DNA of 6,306 nucleotides from Nostoc sp. CHAB 5715 (GCF_020829685.1 NZ_JAIVFR010000405.1:1-6306), one strand, 5' to 3'. Positions 1 through 5,372 are shown, counted from the stretch's first letter. Notes: a model not told the origin generated them from the letters alone. Program-made: numbers and translations.

Positions 1-104
1 GGAAATCAAGGAATTTGGGAAATTACTATGCCAACGAGATGAAGCAAACTGCGTTACAGGAGTTTTGTTTTGGTTGCTTGGGCATGGTGGAAAACCATAA
101 GTAA
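1..104 (+). other. possible 3' end of an upstream gene, frame unresolved
   Basis: All three plus-strand frames enter from the left edge and stop at 40-42, 98-100 and 102-104. The frame ending at 104 gives 33 residues of ordinary mixed composition (ending MVENHK). The frame ending at 42 gives a short tail ending in EITMPTR. I recognise neither, and neither can be chosen without the sequence to the left. A palindromic repeat begins just after 104, as is common behind cyanobacterial genes. Confidence 0.25.
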
Positions 105-113
105 CTACGCAAA

Positions 114-210
114 ATTAATTACAGTCATTGCGAGCGAAGCGAAGCAATCCCAGCCCTTGCGATTGCTTCATTTCGCTTCGCTGCATTCGCAATGACATTG
201 TGTAATTAAT
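114..210. repeat. 97-bp MITE-like inverted repeat
   Basis: The outer arms ATTAATTACA (114-123) and TGTAATTAAT (201-210) are perfect inverted copies. Inside them TCATTGCGA (125-133) pairs with TCGCAATGA (187-195), and a GAGCGAAGCGAAGCAATC block (132-149) pairs with GATTGCTTC (161-169) and CGCTTCGCT (174-182). The whole folds into one long interrupted hairpin. The GCGAAGCGAAGCAATC motif is a familiar dispersed bacterial palindrome. There is no coding capacity, and a terminator role for the gene ending near 104 is possible but unproven. Confidence 0.75.
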
Positions 211-260
211 TATGTTTACCTACTTACTTTTCATTACCTCGTTTGATAATTGAACTTACC

Positions 261-352
261 AGACATCTGGTGAAATTAAATATGCGTTATCTAGAACCCT
301 TGTAGAGACGTAGCAATGCTACGTCAAAACAATTCTTTTTCACCAGATGTCT
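261..352. mobile_element. 92-bp MITE with 15-bp perfect terminal inverted repeats
   Basis: AGACATCTGGTGAAA at 261-275 is repeated in perfect inverted orientation at 338-352. The core contains a second palindrome, GACGTAGC-AAT-GCTACGTC (307-325), of the 'GTAGAGACGTAGCAATGCTACGTC' type scattered through Nostocales genomes. No transposase fits in 92 bp, so this would be a non-autonomous element mobilised in trans, if at all. I see no clear target-site duplication at the edges. Confidence 0.7.
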
Positions 353-522
353 ATTTATTTAACGTGAGTTCGACAAACCCCTCCCTGCCTCCCCTGCTCA
401 AGAACAGCCTGCCTTAACAGATAAATTTGCTTAACCCAAGCGTATTGGTTTTTAGGGCGGGTAGGACTGGTGTGGTAAGTACGTAAGCGCAGCTAGGCTA
501 TCGCTTTAGTACAATAGACCTC
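353..522. other. non-coding spacer
   Basis: I see no gene here. The stretch has a pyrimidine-rich run on the plus strand (about 378-400, CCCCTCCCTGCC type) and otherwise mixed sequence without long inverted repeats. It links the 92-bp MITE to the 21-bp repeat locus. Confidence 0.5.
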
Positions 523-537
523 TTGCAAAAGTCCTAG

Positions 538-945
538 ATGTGTGGGACAAGTAGGTTAGAGTTGGGTAGCATTGATGACGTTGGAAAAAAGAGAGAGAGT
601 ACCTTACGTACTTCCAAACAAGCAAATGCTGTTGCTCAACAAGCAAATGCTGTTGCTCAACAAGTAAATGCTGTTGCTCAACAAGTAAATGCTGTTGCTC
701 AACAAGTAAATGCTGTCGCTCAACAAGCAAATGCTGTTGCTCAACAAGCAAATGCTGTTGCTCAACAAGCAAATGCTGTTGCTCAACAAGCAAATGCTGT
801 CGCTCAACAAGCAAATGCTGTCGCTCAACAAGCAAATGCTGTCGCTCAACAAGCAAATGCTGTCGCTCAACAAGCAAATGCTGTTGCTCAACAAGCAAAT
901 GCTGTCGCTCAACAAGCAAATGCTGTCGCTCAACCTGACTTTTGA
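538..945 (+). CDS. doubtful repeat ORF (AVAQQAN heptad repeats)
   Basis: This 135-codon frame has a 27-residue unique leader, fifteen 7-residue repeats (QANAVAQ or QVNAVAQ, residues 28-132) and the tail PDF. If made, it would be a low-complexity Ala/Gln helix with a heptad period. I doubt it is a gene. The 21-bp unit is a multiple of three without stops, so two plus frames and two minus frames are open automatically; one minus frame is longer (506-1033, repeating ERQHLLV or EQQHLLV). The start lies next to the IS-like end, has no Shine-Dalgarno sequence, and the two variable bases give one silent and one replacement change whichever of these two strands is read. Confidence 0.2.
   Translation: MCGTSRLELGSIDDVGKKRESTLRTSKQANAVAQQANAVAQQVNAVAQQVNAVAQQVNAVAQQANAVAQQANAVAQQANAVAQQANAVAQQANAVAQQANAVAQQANAVAQQANAVAQQANAVAQQANAVAQPDF
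619..933. repeat. tandem array of fifteen 21-bp units
   Basis: The unit CAAGCAAATGCTGTTGCTCA (plus A) repeats fifteen times without a length change. There are only two variable sites. GCAAAT becomes GTAAAT in units 3, 4 and 5. The GTT/GTC site reads, in order, T T T T C T T T C C C C T C C. All other positions are essentially identical, which points to recent expansion or homogenisation. The unit is 3 x 7 bp, echoing the heptamer repeats elsewhere in the window. Confidence 0.97.
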
Positions 946-1147
946 CAGGATGTGGAAAAGGGGATAGACTTTTGCAAAAATTCAAAGTCTTTGACGCCAG
1001 ATGTAACCCTGCCTTAACGCTAAGAGCGAACAAGTCGGCACAGCCGCAAGGGCGCAGTGGCTCCTCCTTAAAGGAAGAGAGAAATAGAAGTGAGGTTTTT
1101 CAGATACCGTGAAAAATTAGAGTCGTTAATAGCTACCTATACAGAAA

Positions 1148-1477
1148 ATGCCCCTTAAAATCGTCCAGAACTTTGATAGCAGTTTCACTCTTGAAGCACA
1201 AGCTCAAGAAACTTTATTCAATTTATTGACCAGCGAGGCTTTTTTAAACCAAATTTGTCAACAGTTGCGGTGTCAGCAAGTTAAATTTACAGAATTACTT
1301 TTCCAACCAGTTCCTTACAGCTTAACTACCATTAAAGGAATGCCAGCAGAATTTGAAAAGTATCATGAATCTGATGAATATGCCATCATCAACGTACCGC
1401 CAAATTTCATGTTTAGTGCTAAGATTTTTAAACCCAGTCGTCTTTGTGCAATTTATCAAAAAGTGGATAAAGGATAA
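1148..1477 (+). CDS. hypothetical protein, 109 aa
   Basis: I do not recognise a family. The frame has natural amino-acid composition throughout: an N-terminal part with helical character (residues about 17-42, many Leu, Gln and Ala), a middle part with alternating hydrophobic residues, and a basic end. There is no signal peptide, membrane segment or metal motif; the Cys residues are scattered. The ATG has no evident Shine-Dalgarno sequence, which is common in cyanobacteria. It is followed by a long palindromic repeat that could end transcription, then by the GIY-YIG gene on the same strand about 210 bp away, so co-transcription is uncertain. Composition and length favour a real gene, but a decayed fragment is possible. 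Confidence 0.6.
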   Translation: MPLKIVQNFDSSFTLEAQAQETLFNLLTSEAFLNQICQQLRCQQVKFTELLFQPVPYSLTTIKGMPAEFEKYHESDEYAIINVPPNFMFSAKIFKPSRLCAIYQKVDKG

Positions 1478-1501
1478 TTTTAAAGATAGTTTTTCTCTAA
1501 T

Positions 1502-1651
1502 TAGCAATTCTCAATATAGTCAGGTACCGCTTAACCTCACCCCGATAAAGCTGTGCTTTATCTCCCCTCTCCTTACTAAGGAGAGGGGTTGGGGTGAGGT
1601 TTTGATATGATGTACTTCATGCACCTGGGAACCGCTATAGCAATTCTCAAT
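1502..1651. repeat. 14-bp direct repeats flanking a palindromic element
   Basis: TAGCAATTCTCAAT occurs at 1502-1515 and again at 1638-1651. Between them lies the long inverted repeat of 1533-1601. The spacing suggests either a long target duplication or a composite dispersed repeat whose ends happen to match. Confidence 0.6.
1533..1601. repeat. long palindromic dispersed repeat, possible terminator
   Basis: AACCTCACCCC (1533-1543) pairs with GGGGTGAGGTT (1591-1601), and inside it CCCCTCTCC (1564-1572) pairs with GGAGAGGGG (1580-1588) around the loop TTACTAA. This two-stage hairpin is a widespread cyanobacterial intergenic palindrome, and a degenerate copy in the opposite orientation sits at 3659-3697. 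Lying 55 bp after the 109-aa gene, it could act as a terminator, although there is no U-tract directly after it. Confidence 0.85.
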
Positions 1652-1685
1652 TTTGAAGGCAAATAGTAAGTTTAATATTTGATGT

Positions 1686-2234
1686 ATGGCTCTTGAAACA
1701 AATCTTTCTTCTTTGGCAGCCCTAGAATACATTCCTTACATTGACGATCGCGGCCAATTACCCGAACAATTTCAGGGTAAAATCGGGGTATATGCTATCT
1801 TTGACCAAGAAAAAGTGCTGCAATTTGTAGGATACTCCCGTGATGTTTACCTCAGCCTCAAACAGCATTTAGTCCGTCAGCCACAGCAATGCTATTCGGT
1901 CAAAGTTAAAACTATTGAGCGCCCTAGTCGCACAATTTTAGAAAATACTGAAAATGCTTGGATTGCTGAAAATGGCAGTGTCCCTTGGGGAAATGGGGAT
2001 CAAAAGGAAAAATGGACTCATCCCATTGATGTCAAAGTCGTAATGACACCTGAAGAACAGGCAAATTATCACAATCCAGCTAATGATGAATTAGCACAAA
2101 TAAAAATTATTAAAAATGTGGCGCGGAGAGTAGAAGCAGAAATTTCAACGCAATTATTAGAAGTGCGTGGTTTGCAAATGCAAATTCGCTTCAATCCGAA
2201 ATTGAAAGAAGAAGGTTTACTAGATTTGAAGTGA
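1686..2234 (+). CDS. GIY-YIG nuclease-domain protein, 182 aa
   Basis: The N-terminal half matches a GIY-YIG fold: IGVYAIFD (residues 33-40, the 'GIY' strand), then LQFVGYSRDV (45-54, the 'YIG' strand), His61 at the end of the following helix, and TENAWIAENGSVPWGNG (88-104), where Glu89 fits the metal-binding Glu. The remaining ~75 residues (EEQANYHNPANDELAQIK onward) form a charged, mostly helical extension. GIY-YIG domains cut DNA with one Mg ion. Here the Arg usually found in the helix after 'YIG' appears replaced (VYLSLKQH, residues 54-61), so activity is uncertain. The ATG at 1686 is the first good start in frame. It is single-domain, with no restriction partner or intron beside it; its role is unknown. 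I am confident of the fold, not of the function. Confidence 0.85.
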   Translation: MALETNLSSLAALEYIPYIDDRGQLPEQFQGKIGVYAIFDQEKVLQFVGYSRDVYLSLKQHLVRQPQQCYSVKVKTIERPSRTILENTENAWIAENGSVPWGNGDQKEKWTHPIDVKVVMTPEEQANYHNPANDELAQIKIIKNVARRVEAEISTQLLEVRGLQMQIRFNPKLKEEGLLDLK

Positions 2235-2282
2235 AGGTAGTTTTGGGGAAAACTATCTTGAGAATATTGCTTGTAATCTCCC

Positions 2283-2431
2283 ATGACAATACAGCTGCTG
2301 AACGATCGCTATCAAGTTATCCGCGCGATCGCTACCCCACAGCCAGAGCAATGCTGGATACTTTGCAGAGCATAGCAAATCCAATTCCACTGACGCAACC
2401 CCTGTTGACCGGACAATTCGCTTTTTCTTAG
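2283..2431 (+). pseudogene. Ser/Thr protein kinase remnant (start fused to C-lobe end)
   Basis: The ATG at 2283 begins MTIQLLNDRYQVIRAI, the usual opening of a cyanobacterial Pkn2-type kinase just before the glycine loop. After about 14 codons the match stops and this frame ends at 2375. One frame over, the DNA reads DRYPTARAMLDTLQSI, the usual last helix of the kinase C-lobe, followed by NPIPLTQPLLTG, which resembles the start of the Pro-rich linker. About 250 codons are missing, including the glycine loop, the VAIK Lys, HRD and DFG, and the join is out of frame. It falls at a HIP1 octamer (2325-2332), where CGATCGCTA (2303-2311) is repeated at 2326-2334. The frame then runs into unrelated sequence and stops at 2431. 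The rest of the gene resumes at about 2956. Confidence 0.8.
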
Positions 2432-2555
2432 TTCGCTTTTTCGCCCATTGCGGACGTAATTGATAATTGATTCACCTTGGAGTCAGAGCAACTAATTTCA
2501 ATTACGAAAAAAACCAAACACGTAGTATCAATATTCAGAGCAAGCGCTACAGTAA

Positions 2556-2596
2556 GCCACTGCGGTGGACGGGAACACCTGCATAAAGCAAGTGGC
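2556..2596. repeat. palindromic dispersed repeat
   Basis: GCCACT (2556-2561) pairs with AGTGGC (2591-2596). An alternative inner stem pairs TGCGGTG (2561-2567) with CACC and GCA (2576-2583) around the loop GACGGGAA. It resembles the GC-rich 'GTGGACGGG' palindromes dispersed through Nostoc-type genomes. Confidence 0.6.
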
Positions 2597-2647
2597 GTGC
2601 GTGGGGTATTATTACAGCAGTTTTCATGTATTTGAACCACATCTATC

Positions 2648-2893
2648 GTAGGGGTTTAGCAATGCTCATTGGTGTCAACTTAAGCTAAAAATCGCTTATC
2701 TGTTAACTTCCTCACCCGCCTTGGAATGAATTCCTTTGGCTTTTAGCTCAAGTCTACTGAAGTAGACTAAAAATTTTGACAGACTACTAGTCATCTTCAG
2801 ATGACTTTTGCTATGAGCAAGGAACTTCAGTTCCTTGCGGGACATGGCTTTTACGTTAAGTTGACACGTATGAGCAATGCGCTTTACCCCTAC
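2648..2893. mobile_element. 246-bp MITE with ~44-bp terminal inverted repeats
   Basis: The left end (2648-2690) and the inverted right end (2849-2893) share, in order, GTAGGGGT, AGC, an (A/T)TGCTCAT block, a perfect GTGTCAACTTAA and TAAAA, with only small differences. The core is a symmetric set of four hairpins, all with the loop TGAA or its complement TTCA: 2723-2734, 2751-2768, 2789-2806 and 2819-2836. They are enclosed by CCCGC (2715-2719) and GCGGG (2837-2841). It has no coding capacity. I see no clean target-site duplication. It lies inside the sequence that splits the kinase gene. Confidence 0.8.
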
Positions 2894-2923
2894 CGCGTGG
2901 TCTATTTACCTGAAAATAGCTGT

Positions 2924-2951
2924 AATTGCGAATTGCGAATTGCGAATTGCA
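2924..2951. repeat. heptamer tandem repeat (AATTGCG)x4, STRR-like
   Basis: There are four consecutive 7-bp units: AATTGCG at 2924, 2931 and 2938, then AATTGCA at 2945. They end directly before the ATG at 2953. Reading through them from a TTG at 2926 adds nine meaningless residues to the YARHG frame, so I do not use that start. Confidence 0.85.
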
Positions 2952-2952
2952 A

Positions 2953-3558
2953 ATGACTCAAGCAACTGTAGTCTCTGCACCGCCACCTCAAACAGTGCCT
3001 GTCAAATCACAGCCTACCCCTCAAAGTAATAGTCAGAATAATATCCTCATCGGCAGTTTGATTTCAGGTGGGCTAATCGGTGCATCTGTGATTATTAGCC
3101 AAGTGTTACCAAAATCTTCTCAATCTACAGCAGACAAAACGGTGTTACCTTCACAAACACCGTCAACTGTCACAAGCCCCGTGATAGAAACTCCTAAATT
3201 TATACCAACCACCCCATTTCCGACTCAATCTACATCTTCGGTAAATATAATATCGCCAGATGCTACCACGGCTGTCAGCACTTATTTCTGGCTTTCCCAA
3301 AGACTTGTAACTGATACAGATTTGGATGGCAAAGACGGTTTGGAACTAGATATTATGCGAAATTCGATTTTTGCCAGTCACGGTCGCCGTTTTGATACTC
3401 CTGAATTACAAGATTACTTTAATAAGCAACCTTGGTATCACCCTATATATTCACCTAAAGCATTTCCACTTAAATTGCTGTCAAAATTAGAGCAACAAAA
3501 TGTAGAGTATATCAGCAAATATCAAGATCGTTACGGCTTGAGATATTTTAATAAATAA
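2953..3558 (+). CDS. orphaned kinase C-terminus: membrane anchor plus YARHG domain
   Basis: This 201-residue frame looks like the back half of a cyanobacterial Ser/Thr kinase. Residues 4-30 (ATVVSAPPPQTVPV and on) are the Pro/Gln/Ser linker, 31-52 a single membrane helix (ILIGSLISGGLIGASVII), and 53-108 a Ser/Thr/Pro-rich stalk. Residues 111-189 are a YARHG domain: NSIFASHGRRF (137-147, signature altered from YARHG to FASHG), a conserved WY (161-162), then LLSKLEQQNVEYIS. In intact proteins the stalk and YARHG domain lie outside the membrane and the kinase inside. Here the kinase domain is missing and its fragments lie upstream at 2283-2412. The ATG at 2953 follows a heptamer repeat with no Shine-Dalgarno sequence, so expression is doubtful. 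The frame is undamaged, so a free membrane-anchored product cannot be excluded. Confidence 0.65.
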   Translation: MTQATVVSAPPPQTVPVKSQPTPQSNSQNNILIGSLISGGLIGASVIISQVLPKSSQSTADKTVLPSQTPSTVTSPVIETPKFIPTTPFPTQSTSSVNIISPDATTAVSTYFWLSQRLVTDTDLDGKDGLELDIMRNSIFASHGRRFDTPELQDYFNKQPWYHPIYSPKAFPLKLLSKLEQQNVEYISKYQDRYGLRYFNK

Positions 3559-3658
3559 GATTTTTGTGATTATACCATTTTTTTGTAATTAAACCATTTC
3601 ACAAAATATCTGATATATATATAACGGTTCTCCTTTGCATAAATAAACTACTTTTTTA

Positions 3659-3697
3659 AACCTCACCCCCAACCCCTCTTCTTACCAAAATGAGGGG
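3659..3697. repeat. degenerate second copy of the 1533-1601 repeat
   Basis: AACCTCACCCCCAACCCCTC (3659-3678) matches the reverse complement of the right half of the 1533-1601 repeat with one extra C. Its inner hairpin pairs CCCCTC (3673-3678) with GAGGGG (3692-3697) and is partly eroded. It lies about 100 bp behind the YARHG frame. Confidence 0.75.
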
Positions 3698-3766
3698 AGT
3701 ATTTGCACGCCTCAAAACGGAATGAGATTCAGACTGTATTGCACCCAAGTCAGAAGCGCTATATTG

Positions 3767-3794
3767 GTAGGGGCATACTGCTGTACGCCCTTAC
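3767..3794. repeat. short hairpin repeat
   Basis: GTAGGGGCATAC (3767-3778) pairs with GTACGCCCTTAC (3783-3794) around the loop TGCT, with two mismatches. It is the type of GTAGGGGC palindrome scattered between cyanobacterial genes. Confidence 0.65.
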
Positions 3795-3836
3795 ACGCGA
3801 TGCATTTATTGCAAAATATTCTTGTAAATGGTATAA

Positions 3837-4338
3837 CTTCTAAGTATATTAGCTTGGACTTATCAAAGGATTTCTTGCTACTTATTAGATAATATCTAGG
3901 TTAGCTAGTGTAACATAGTAGACAGATTACTAGATATTTAATAGCCTCAAATTGCTGGATATTAGAAGCTAATCCTAGCGAAGTCTATATGGAGTCAGAG
4001 CTAAACTGTTTTTTTATTTCCCAAAGTCCATCTCTAGATACTAGGCAGTTTGAGAACCAGGCATTTATATTTAATATATAAGATTGCTATTTCCAGGATT
4101 AGCAATCCATAAGTTAAAGAAATGCCATTTTTATATTTTCTTTGTTATTTTGTATTTAACGGGACAGTTCTTCCTGATTTGGTGGGCTTAAATAACAATT
4201 AGTTAAACAATTTCCCCCCAAAGATGCATGTAAATTATTTGCCTTGTGCTTCTTTTCCTTCCTAATTTCCAAGCATAATGCAAATTGGTTAACAGATTAC
4301 ATGCTAATATTCTCAATCGGCAAATAGTTCATCTACAC
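3837..4338. other. AT-rich non-coding region upstream of the Mo-nitro family gene
   Basis: I see no gene, RNA or strong hairpin here. GCTAATCCT (about 3970) and AGGATTAGC (about 4096) are inverted 9-mers, but they lie too far apart to mean much. I looked for an NtcA-type GTA-N8-TAC site and found none. A TAATAT at 4305-4310 could be a -10 box, but no good -35 box sits at the right distance. Confidence 0.5.
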
Positions 4339-4343
4339 AAGGA
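4339..4343 (+). promoter_or_regulatory. ribosome binding site AAGGA favouring a TTG start
   Basis: AAGGA lies 5 nt before the TTG at 4349 but 17 nt before the ATG at 4361. Spacing therefore favours the TTG. Because many cyanobacterial genes lack such a site, the ATG remains possible. Confidence 0.4.
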
Positions 4344-4348
4344 AAACC

Positions 4349-4720
4349 TTGCCTACAACTATGCTTAAAACAATTAATCAGCGTATTTTTCTGCCTGCTT
4401 TTGTTAGCCCTTTAGAAGAAAAGAATCAAACAGCTAGTAAAAAGCGATTTGCTAGACCTAAATTAGATTTACTGCAACCATTACGTCAATGGCTGGACAA
4501 ATTTGAGATTCAAAATCGGAAATTAGCCAAACTTATTGCTAAAGTGATTCCCGCCCAGTGTCCATTCGAGCGTGATCTCATGCTTTTTGGTCGCAAAATA
4601 GGGCATATTCCGCCAATGTGCAAACTTAATCCGCTTTATAACGAACTTGTCTACTTGCGTTTTCGCGCTTTGTGCTATTTAGTAGATCAGTGTGGAGAGG
4701 ATATTCAATCCTACTGCTGA
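4349..4720 (+). CDS. 'Mo-dependent nitrogenase C-terminus' family protein, 123 aa
   Basis: The C-terminal half matches this cyanobacterial family (Pfam Mo-nitro_C, PF06967): KLIAKVIPAQCPFERD, then GRKIGHIPPMCKLNPLYNE and LRFRALCYLVDQCGEDIQSYC at the end. The Cys, Pro and Arg positions are as expected, and the frame reaches the normal ending. The first ~45 residues are variable and Lys-rich. Despite the family name, these small proteins are stand-alone, are not nitrogenase subunits, and have no known biochemical role; the conserved Cys residues might bind metal, which is my inference. The start is TTG 4349 (AAGGA at good spacing) or ATG 4361, four codons later. A small cupin follows 22 bp downstream on the same strand, so the two may be co-transcribed. 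Confidence 0.9.
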   Translation: MPTTMLKTINQRIFLPAFVSPLEEKNQTASKKRFARPKLDLLQPLRQWLDKFEIQNRKLAKLIAKVIPAQCPFERDLMLFGRKIGHIPPMCKLNPLYNELVYLRFRALCYLVDQCGEDIQSYC

Positions 4721-4742
4721 ACATAACTAGAAAAAACACAAT

Positions 4743-5016
4743 ATGGAAATTAAAATTGAGCATCAACCTAAGACTTGAACGCCTCAATGAATTGGGTGTC
4801 TTTAAATGGGGAATTTGGAAAAAAGAAGTTTCAAAATTTCCTTGGACTTATGATTCTCAAGAAACTTGCTACTTTTTGGAAGGTGATGTTATTGTTACTC
4901 CTGATGGTGGACAGCCAGTGCAAATGGGTAAAGGCGATTTGGTGACTTTTCCTGCTGGTATGTCCTGCACATGGGAAATTACAAGGGATGTAAAAAAACA
5001 TTATTACTTTGATTAG
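4743..5016 (+). CDS. small cupin protein, 5' end frameshifted
   Basis: Residues ERLNELGVFKWGIWKKEV onward, then FPWTYDSQETCYFLEGDV and GKGDLVTFPAGMSCTWEI, ending KKHYYFD, form a complete single cupin barrel like the small EutQ/DUF861-type cupins (cupin_3, PF05899) of cyanobacteria. The expected start, ATG 4743 (MEIKIEHQPK), is in another frame and stops at 4776-4778. One extra base around 4768-4774 would account for this, since removing one A gives QPK-LERLNELG. As written, the cupin frame can begin only at TTG 4756 or at ATG 4672 inside the preceding gene, both giving an unnatural leader. The barrel itself is intact, so this may be a recent mutation, a sequencing error, or use of the weak TTG. 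The substrate is unknown. It probably shares a transcript with the Mo-nitro family gene. Confidence 0.8.
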
Positions 5017-5078
5017 TCAACAGAAAAGATTGATCCCCGTTGTCTAGTTGATGATCCACAATACTAACATCTCACTAC

Positions 5079-5372
5079 TCAATTTGGATTTCTACTATAA
5101 GGGGGTTCGCAGCGATTGTCGTAGGATAAAGTGGCATCGGTAAATTGCTTATATCCATATCTGTCGAAACTTGTTGCGACTCCATCCCCTAAACAATACT
5201 CATAGAAATAAATAGTCTCATTCCCTCCAAATTTGGCAGAAAGTTCTTGCCAGGTTGGTGGCTGATAACTAAAAATATAGTTGTAAAATTTTGCTGCTTC
5301 AGCTTGGTCGTAATTATAACTTCCTTGGTATTGAGAAAAATCAGTGTTAAAATTTAGTTTGATATATTTAAC
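5079..5372 (-). pseudogene. headless gene remnant, 97 codons, no start
   Basis: The minus strand reads without a stop from 5372 to the TGA at 5079-5081. The protein-like sequence is rich in Tyr, Phe and Asn, for example SYQPPTWQELSAKFGGNE, YFYEYCLGDG and SFDRYGYKQFTD, ending EPPYSRNPN. There is no in-frame ATG, GTG or TTG, and a TAG (5373-5375) closes it on the upstream side. I therefore read it as the C-terminal part of a gene whose front was lost. I do not recognise the family. The single pair of Cys (residues 60 and 88) and the aromatic content would suit a small exported domain, but that is inference. Directly upstream on its own strand are heptamer arrays, a plausible site of rearrangement. 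Confidence 0.6.

Larger units (their letters stand above)
523..977. mobile_element. candidate non-autonomous element carrying the 21-bp tandem array
   Basis: TTGCAAAAGTC at 523-533 recurs in inverted orientation as GACTTTTGCAA at 967-977, and the two bracket the 21-bp repeat array. The left copy lies in CCTCTTGCAAAAGTCC, which resembles insertion-sequence ends I associate with cyanobacteria, but I cannot name the family. The right end is followed by a further small inverted repeat (AGACTTT 966-972 with AAAGTCT 984-990). No transposase is present. The 11-bp match could also be chance in a repeat-rich region. Confidence 0.4.
2413..2950. other. ~540-bp insertion splitting the kinase gene, non-coding
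   Basis: The linker reading stops at about 2412 and resumes at about 2956, so what lies between is inferred to be inserted. Its left edge carries CAATTCGC (2414-2421) and its right edge inverted GCGAATTG units. An 11-bp direct repeat TTCGCTTTTTC lies at 2417-2427 and 2432-2442. The interior holds a palindrome (2556-2596) and a 246-bp MITE (2648-2893). I see no gene in it, and the short minus-strand frames have no protein-like character. Confidence 0.5.
3570..3836. repeat. region bracketed by 11-bp inverted repeats (possible MITE)
   Basis: TTATACCATTT (3570-3580) and AAATGGTATAA (3826-3836) are perfect inverted copies 267 bp apart end to end. Between them lie two other dispersed palindromes (3659-3697 and 3767-3794). 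It could be a small element that has collected others, or a coincidence in AT-rich DNA. Confidence 0.4.

Noticed and set aside
619..933. CRISPR array
   Set aside because: The units are directly adjacent, with no unique spacers and no cas genes, so this is a plain tandem repeat.
506..1033. 175-codon minus-strand frame through the 21-bp array (ERQHLLV repeats)
   Set aside because: It is open only because the unit is a stop-free multiple of three. Its C-terminal end reads through the IS-like end, and nothing marks it as more real than the plus-strand frame.
2231..2431. Independent 66-aa gene overlapping the end of the GIY-YIG gene
   Set aside because: Only its second half (DRYPTARAMLDTLQSI) is protein-like and belongs to the kinase remnant. 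The first half is intergenic and out-of-frame sequence.
2428..2640. 70-codon minus-strand frame inside the kinase insertion
   Set aside because: It covers known palindromic repeat sequence, has low-quality composition, and shows no motif.
2648..2893. Target-site duplication around the 246-bp MITE
   Set aside because: The bases next to the two ends do not match as direct repeats. A nearby TCTAT on both sides is not adjacent to the ends.
2926..2952. TTG start extending the YARHG frame by nine residues
   Set aside because: The extension is only a translation of the heptamer repeat. The ATG at 2953 is a better start, if any is used.
4349..4720. True nitrogenase subunit or nif cluster
   Set aside because: The family name is misleading. 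The protein is a small stand-alone member, and there is no nif gene or NtcA site nearby.
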